Shown here: piece by piece, positions 5,908 through 8,572 of the stretch | Layout: every line of letters starts with the position of its first letter | How positions within the stretch are numbered: position 1 is the first letter of the stretch | Assembly (NCBI GenBank): GCA_017853815.1 | Contig: JAFMIT010000069.1 | Span: 1-8,572 of the forward strand | From: Actinomycetota bacterium | GTDB lineage: Bacteria > Actinomycetota > Actinomycetes > S36-B12 > UBA5976 | DNA length: 8,572 nucleotides | Direction of reading: 5' to 3' | Made by a program: the position numbers and the translations under genes | The notes under the pieces: generated by a model | Seen by the model: the letters and a program-made list of their open reading frames with translations, nothing else | Database searches by the model: none | Told to the model about the DNA's origin: nothing

Positions 5908-6765
5908 ATGCCATCGATCACTCTGCTGCTAAAGCGGAAGGTCACTGGCGCACCCCGCGCAGTGTTGAATCGTGGCCGCAAGCTGTTGCGCGCGATTGCA
6001 GCGAAACTGTGGAAGCTCGGTTGGGCGATACTGCTTTCACCGTTGTACGCAGTCGCGATCCACGCAGAAACCAGACTCGCGCGACTCGCCTTTGCAGAGT
6101 CAATCTTGCAGCTCCTCGATCGGGCGCCGGTGTACCTCGAATTCCACGCGAGACGGTTGGCTCAAGTCCAAATTGAACGCGGCAAAGTGGCTGAGCCTGC
6201 TGGGATTCTCATGCGTATCGCCCGGCTCAATCCCACCCCCTCGACCGTGCGAGCCGCAAACCACGCCTGGTCAGAACTCACGCAGACAGATCTCGGCTGG
6301 AAGGCAGTGGTCAACGCCGCTCAGCTCGGCCGCAATCGAAACTTCGCCGTTGTGGTGAGCGAAAACGGCGAAGATCTTTTTGGCGACATTTTCGAACAAG
6401 CCCGTTTCAACCATCGCAACTTCTCACTCACGTTCGATGACCCCTCGCCAGTGGTTGCTGAGTGCGTGCTAGATCGCCTAGCAACCTCGCTTAGCCATCA
6501 GCTAGACGCCGCACCTTCGGTGGTCATCGCGGCGCCCACGTCCCTGACCGATTACAAGTGCTTGGTAGTTGCACAGGCACTCGCCGACTGGGCAGGTGCG
6601 AGTTTTATCGTCAGACTTCCCATCGCCGACAAAAGGCCCACCTCAACCGAAAGTGCCCAGCGCTCTTACGTGAAGTTCTCCGCTCTCCTCACTTTCGCAC
6701 AGGTAGTCACGGCAGATTCGCAGTTGGTGAAACAACTCTCTGTTCTGGACGGCGCTGGCGCATGA
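5908..6765 (+). CDS. Unrecognised protein with partial GT-B glycosyltransferase-like C-terminal half
   Basis: I do not recognise a named family for this 285-residue protein. The first 33 residues are strongly basic (KRK, RGRK and further Arg/Lys). A hydrophobic stretch at about 37-52 (LGWAILLSPLYAVAIH) could be a membrane-association helix. Residues 54-140 are helical and Arg/Ala-rich, perhaps TPR-like. Residues 145-275 look like an alternating alpha/beta Rossmann domain. SVVIAAPTSLTDYKCLVVA (204-222) and FSALLTFAQVVTADSQLVK (257-275) resemble the N-terminal domain of GT4 glycosyltransferases, but the sugar-nucleotide-binding C-terminal domain is missing. It could be a degenerate or half glycosyltransferase, or an accessory partner of the next protein. 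It has a clear ribosome binding site, and its TGA stop overlaps the next ATG (ATGA), so the two are probably translated together. Function is unknown; a role in surface glycan synthesis is inferred from neighbours. Confidence 0.75.
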   Translation: MPSITLLLKRKVTGAPRAVLNRGRKLLRAIAAKLWKLGWAILLSPLYAVAIHAETRLARLAFAESILQLLDRAPVYLEFHARRLAQVQIERGKVAEPAGILMRIARLNPTPSTVRAANHAWSELTQTDLGWKAVVNAAQLGRNRNFAVVVSENGEDLFGDIFEQARFNHRNFSLTFDDPSPVVAECVLDRLATSLSHQLDAAPSVVIAAPTSLTDYKCLVVAQALADWAGASFIVRLPIADKRPTSTESAQRSYVKFSALLTFAQVVTADSQLVKQLSVLDGAGA

Positions 6766-7964
6766 TCATCTTGACGCGGATGCTCAACAAACCCGCTCAT
6801 CTCACCTGGAATCCGAAGCTGCCTCCTAAGCCGAAAAATCCGGTTGCGCTTTGGGTTTTTGCACCTCACATGTATGGCAACCCGTACCAGGACTTGCTCT
6901 ACTCAAACTTTGCTCAACAGGGAATCGAAGTACGTGGGGCGCGCACCATCGAAGCCTCCATCAAAGCCATCGAATCTGCGCCTCGAAATCTTCCCAAAGT
7001 TCTCCACCTGCACTGGCTCAATGTGGTTCTTGCAGGTGCACGAAACTCACATGACGCTGCGTCGTTGATTTCGGAATTTGAACGCCAACTTGATCGTGCG
7101 CTACAAGCAGGTGCCCAAATCGTTTGGACGGTTCACAACGTTCTTCCTCATGAGTCGTATGAGCAATCAGCTGCCATTCGAGTGCGCGAAGCGGTCATTA
7201 GTCGTGCTGGTCTTGTGCATGTCATGAGCCCAGACACGGCTGCTCTCTGCCAGCCCTACTTCAGTATTCCTGCGAACAAGATCGTGCGCGCAGAGCATGC
7301 TGGCTACCACGGCCACTTTCCGACTATCACTTCGGAGAATCTCCGCGCTGAATGGGGAATCGCCGCAGGCGGCAAAGTAGGTGTCATTATTGGCGGCATT
7401 AAGCCGTACAAAGGACTCAACGAATTCGCCGAACATTTCACAGCGGCGACTCGCGAACACCCACGAGATGTCACCATGATCATTGCCGGCAAGGCTGGTG
7501 ATGAGGTGATGCATTCGCCGCTATGGGAGATGGCTGAGTTCTCCAGCAATCTGCATGTCATTCCGCGCATGCTCACCGATGAACAAGTGGCCTCGCTTCT
7601 GACATTGGCGGATTTTTCAGTCATCCCCTACCGCAATTCCCTCAACAGCGGTTCGCTCGTACTCGGATTGACTTTTGGAAAGCCAGTCTTGGCGCGCGCT
7701 TCTGCCGGCAGCACTCACTTGTTGGCGTCAGGTGCTGGCCGTATCTACGATGCAGACGAACAGCTAGAGTCAATTTTGAGTGACAACACCTGGATTGATC
7801 GGGCCACACCTGCGGCTCAACAAATGTCGCAGCAACTCGATCGCGAAATCGTCACTACCAACTTTGCCCGAATGGCGCGAGCGTTTCTCGACAACGGCGC
7901 CACGGCAGCCCAAGCCACCATTGGAAACCATGGTGGGCTGAACGTGGGCGATTCATATGCCTAA
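6762..7964 (+). CDS. GT4-like glycosyltransferase (GT-B fold)
   Basis: This 400-residue protein should transfer a sugar from an activated nucleotide donor to a glycan or lipid-linked acceptor at the cytoplasmic face of the membrane. The N-terminal domain has VALWVFAP (28-35), LHLHWLNVV (81-89) and IVWTVHNVLPHE (120-131), the HN-x-x-P-H-E pattern common in one GT4 subgroup. The C-terminal domain has IIGGIKPYKGL (209-219), a donor-binding G-x-I-x-x-YKG loop, then IAGKAGD (241-247) and IPYRNSLNSGSLVLGLTFGKPVLA (288-311). In this last segment the usual EX7E catalytic/donor motif is not canonical: its first acidic position appears to be Asn, with an NSGS sequence instead. There is no transmembrane segment. 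I chose the ATG at 6762, which overlaps the upstream stop as ATGA; an ATG six codons later is an alternative. It overlaps the downstream gene by 8 bases. Donor and acceptor cannot be predicted. Confidence 0.88.
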   Translation: MIILTRMLNKPAHLTWNPKLPPKPKNPVALWVFAPHMYGNPYQDLLYSNFAQQGIEVRGARTIEASIKAIESAPRNLPKVLHLHWLNVVLAGARNSHDAASLISEFERQLDRALQAGAQIVWTVHNVLPHESYEQSAAIRVREAVISRAGLVHVMSPDTAALCQPYFSIPANKIVRAEHAGYHGHFPTITSENLRAEWGIAAGGKVGVIIGGIKPYKGLNEFAEHFTAATREHPRDVTMIIAGKAGDEVMHSPLWEMAEFSSNLHVIPRMLTDEQVASLLTLADFSVIPYRNSLNSGSLVLGLTFGKPVLARASAGSTHLLASGAGRIYDADEQLESILSDNTWIDRATPAAQQMSQQLDREIVTTNFARMARAFLDNGATAAQATIGNHGGLNVGDSYA

Positions 7965-8572
7965 ATCTGTCCTGCTTGTCACGAGCAACGGTTGGGGTCT
8001 CGGACACCTCATCCGGCAACTCACGATCAGCAAGTATCTGCCTCACGATGTTCGCTGCACGATCTTGACGCTGTCACAGGCTGCCCATGTGGCGGCGGCC
8101 GACAACCTCGAATACGCCCCGAGCTACACCCAACCGTGGATCACCAAAGCTGAATGGCACGGAGGCTATTTGCGAGATCGCATCATTGCGCTTGCCGAAG
8201 AAGTCGCGGCCGACACCATTGTGTTCGACGGGGTCGTGCCGTACATCGGTTTGCTCGATGCGCTGCGACATCTCGACGCGACCCGCATCTGGATGCGTCG
8301 CGGACTTTGGCGCACCGACGCCGATACGTCACCTTTGAACGCATCAGAGTGGTTCGACCTCATTCTTGAACCAGCTGACATCGGCAGTAGCCACGACGTT
8401 GGTCCAACCTCCGGTCGCACGGATGCACAACGCGTTGGCGTCATCACTGATGCGCATGCCAACGCTGGGCTCGAGCGCCATCAGGCTGCAGCGAGACTCG
8501 GCTGCGATCCTGAACGTAAGACTCTTCTCATCAACATTGGCAGCAGCGCCATCGGCGATTTAACGTCGCTCA
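7957..8572 (+). CDS. MurG/GT28-like glycosyltransferase, partial (3' end cut by window edge)
   Basis: The frame is open from the ATG at 7957 to the right edge, giving 205 residues. The opening SVLLVTSNGWGLGHLIRQL has the glycine-rich G-x-G-H loop typical of MurG, UDP-glycosyltransferases and related GT-B enzymes (GWGLGHL at 12-18). IVFDGVVPYIGLL (88-100) matches the strand/helix that follows in the N-terminal acceptor domain. LLINIGSSAIGDL (190-202) looks like the start of the C-terminal donor-binding domain, equivalent to the v.v..GS.g segment. It is unlikely to be MurG itself, since the flanking genes are not division or cell-wall (dcw) genes; a polysaccharide or glycolipid glycosyltransferase is more plausible. 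The start overlaps the preceding glycosyltransferase gene by 8 bases, so both are co-transcribed. No strong Shine-Dalgarno is visible. Confidence 0.82.
   Translation, partial: MPKSVLLVTSNGWGLGHLIRQLTISKYLPHDVRCTILTLSQAAHVAAADNLEYAPSYTQPWITKAEWHGGYLRDRIIALAEEVAADTIVFDGVVPYIGLLDALRHLDATRIWMRRGLWRTDADTSPLNASEWFDLILEPADIGSSHDVGPTSGRTDAQRVGVITDAHANAGLERHQAAARLGCDPERKTLLINIGSSAIGDLTSL

Noticed and set aside
6558..6761. Upstream extension of the GT4-like gene by 68 codons
   Set aside because: It would overlap the preceding gene by about 200 bases. The extension has low-complexity Arg-rich composition, while the ATG at 6762 gives a clean ATGA overlap and a normal GT4 N-terminus.

Overview
The window looks like chromosomal DNA of a compact, moderate-GC actinobacterium. 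The evidence is the family assignments, TANNNT -10 boxes placed six bases before start codons (a leaderless layout common in Actinobacteria), a hemA-hemC-hemD order, and dense packing with repeated ATGA stop/start overlaps. The taxonomic placement is inference; no marker gene here fixes it.

Left part (1-2290, minus strand): a haem/tetrapyrrole operon, hemA > hemC > hemD, joined by two 4-base ATGA overlaps. It takes glutamyl-tRNA(Glu) to glutamate-1-semialdehyde (HemA), porphobilinogen to hydroxymethylbilane (HemC) and hydroxymethylbilane to uroporphyrinogen III (HemD, cut by the left edge). HemL and HemB, which act between HemA and HemC, are not in the window. HemA is unusually short: it ends where the C-terminal dimerisation domain should begin.

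Middle (2291-4146): an 81-base divergent spacer with a leaderless-type promoter for hemA and a promoter for a plus-strand tRNA-Lys(UUU). After the tRNA comes a 78-base convergent spacer with a perfect 10-bp inverted repeat. Then there is a minus-strand pair, an alpha/beta hydrolase followed by an S51/cyanophycinase-like peptidase, coupled by ATGA. A 41-base spacer separates the hydrolase from a divergent GH13 glucosidase and holds both promoters and an 8-bp direct repeat.

Right part (4147-8572, plus strand): a GH13 alpha-glucosidase of the oligo-1,6-glucosidase type, then a probable glycan operon. It consists of an unrecognised protein whose C-terminal half resembles one half of a GT-B glycosyltransferase, a GT4-like glycosyltransferase (ATGA-coupled), and a MurG/GT28-like glycosyltransferase (8-base overlap) cut by the right edge. 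The last three probably act together on a cell-surface polysaccharide, but acceptor and sugar cannot be read from the sequence.

No transposon, integrase, CRISPR array or phage gene is visible. No wholly new system is evident. The items most worth checking are the truncated HemA, the unrecognised first protein of the glycan operon, and the repeated leaderless promoter geometry.
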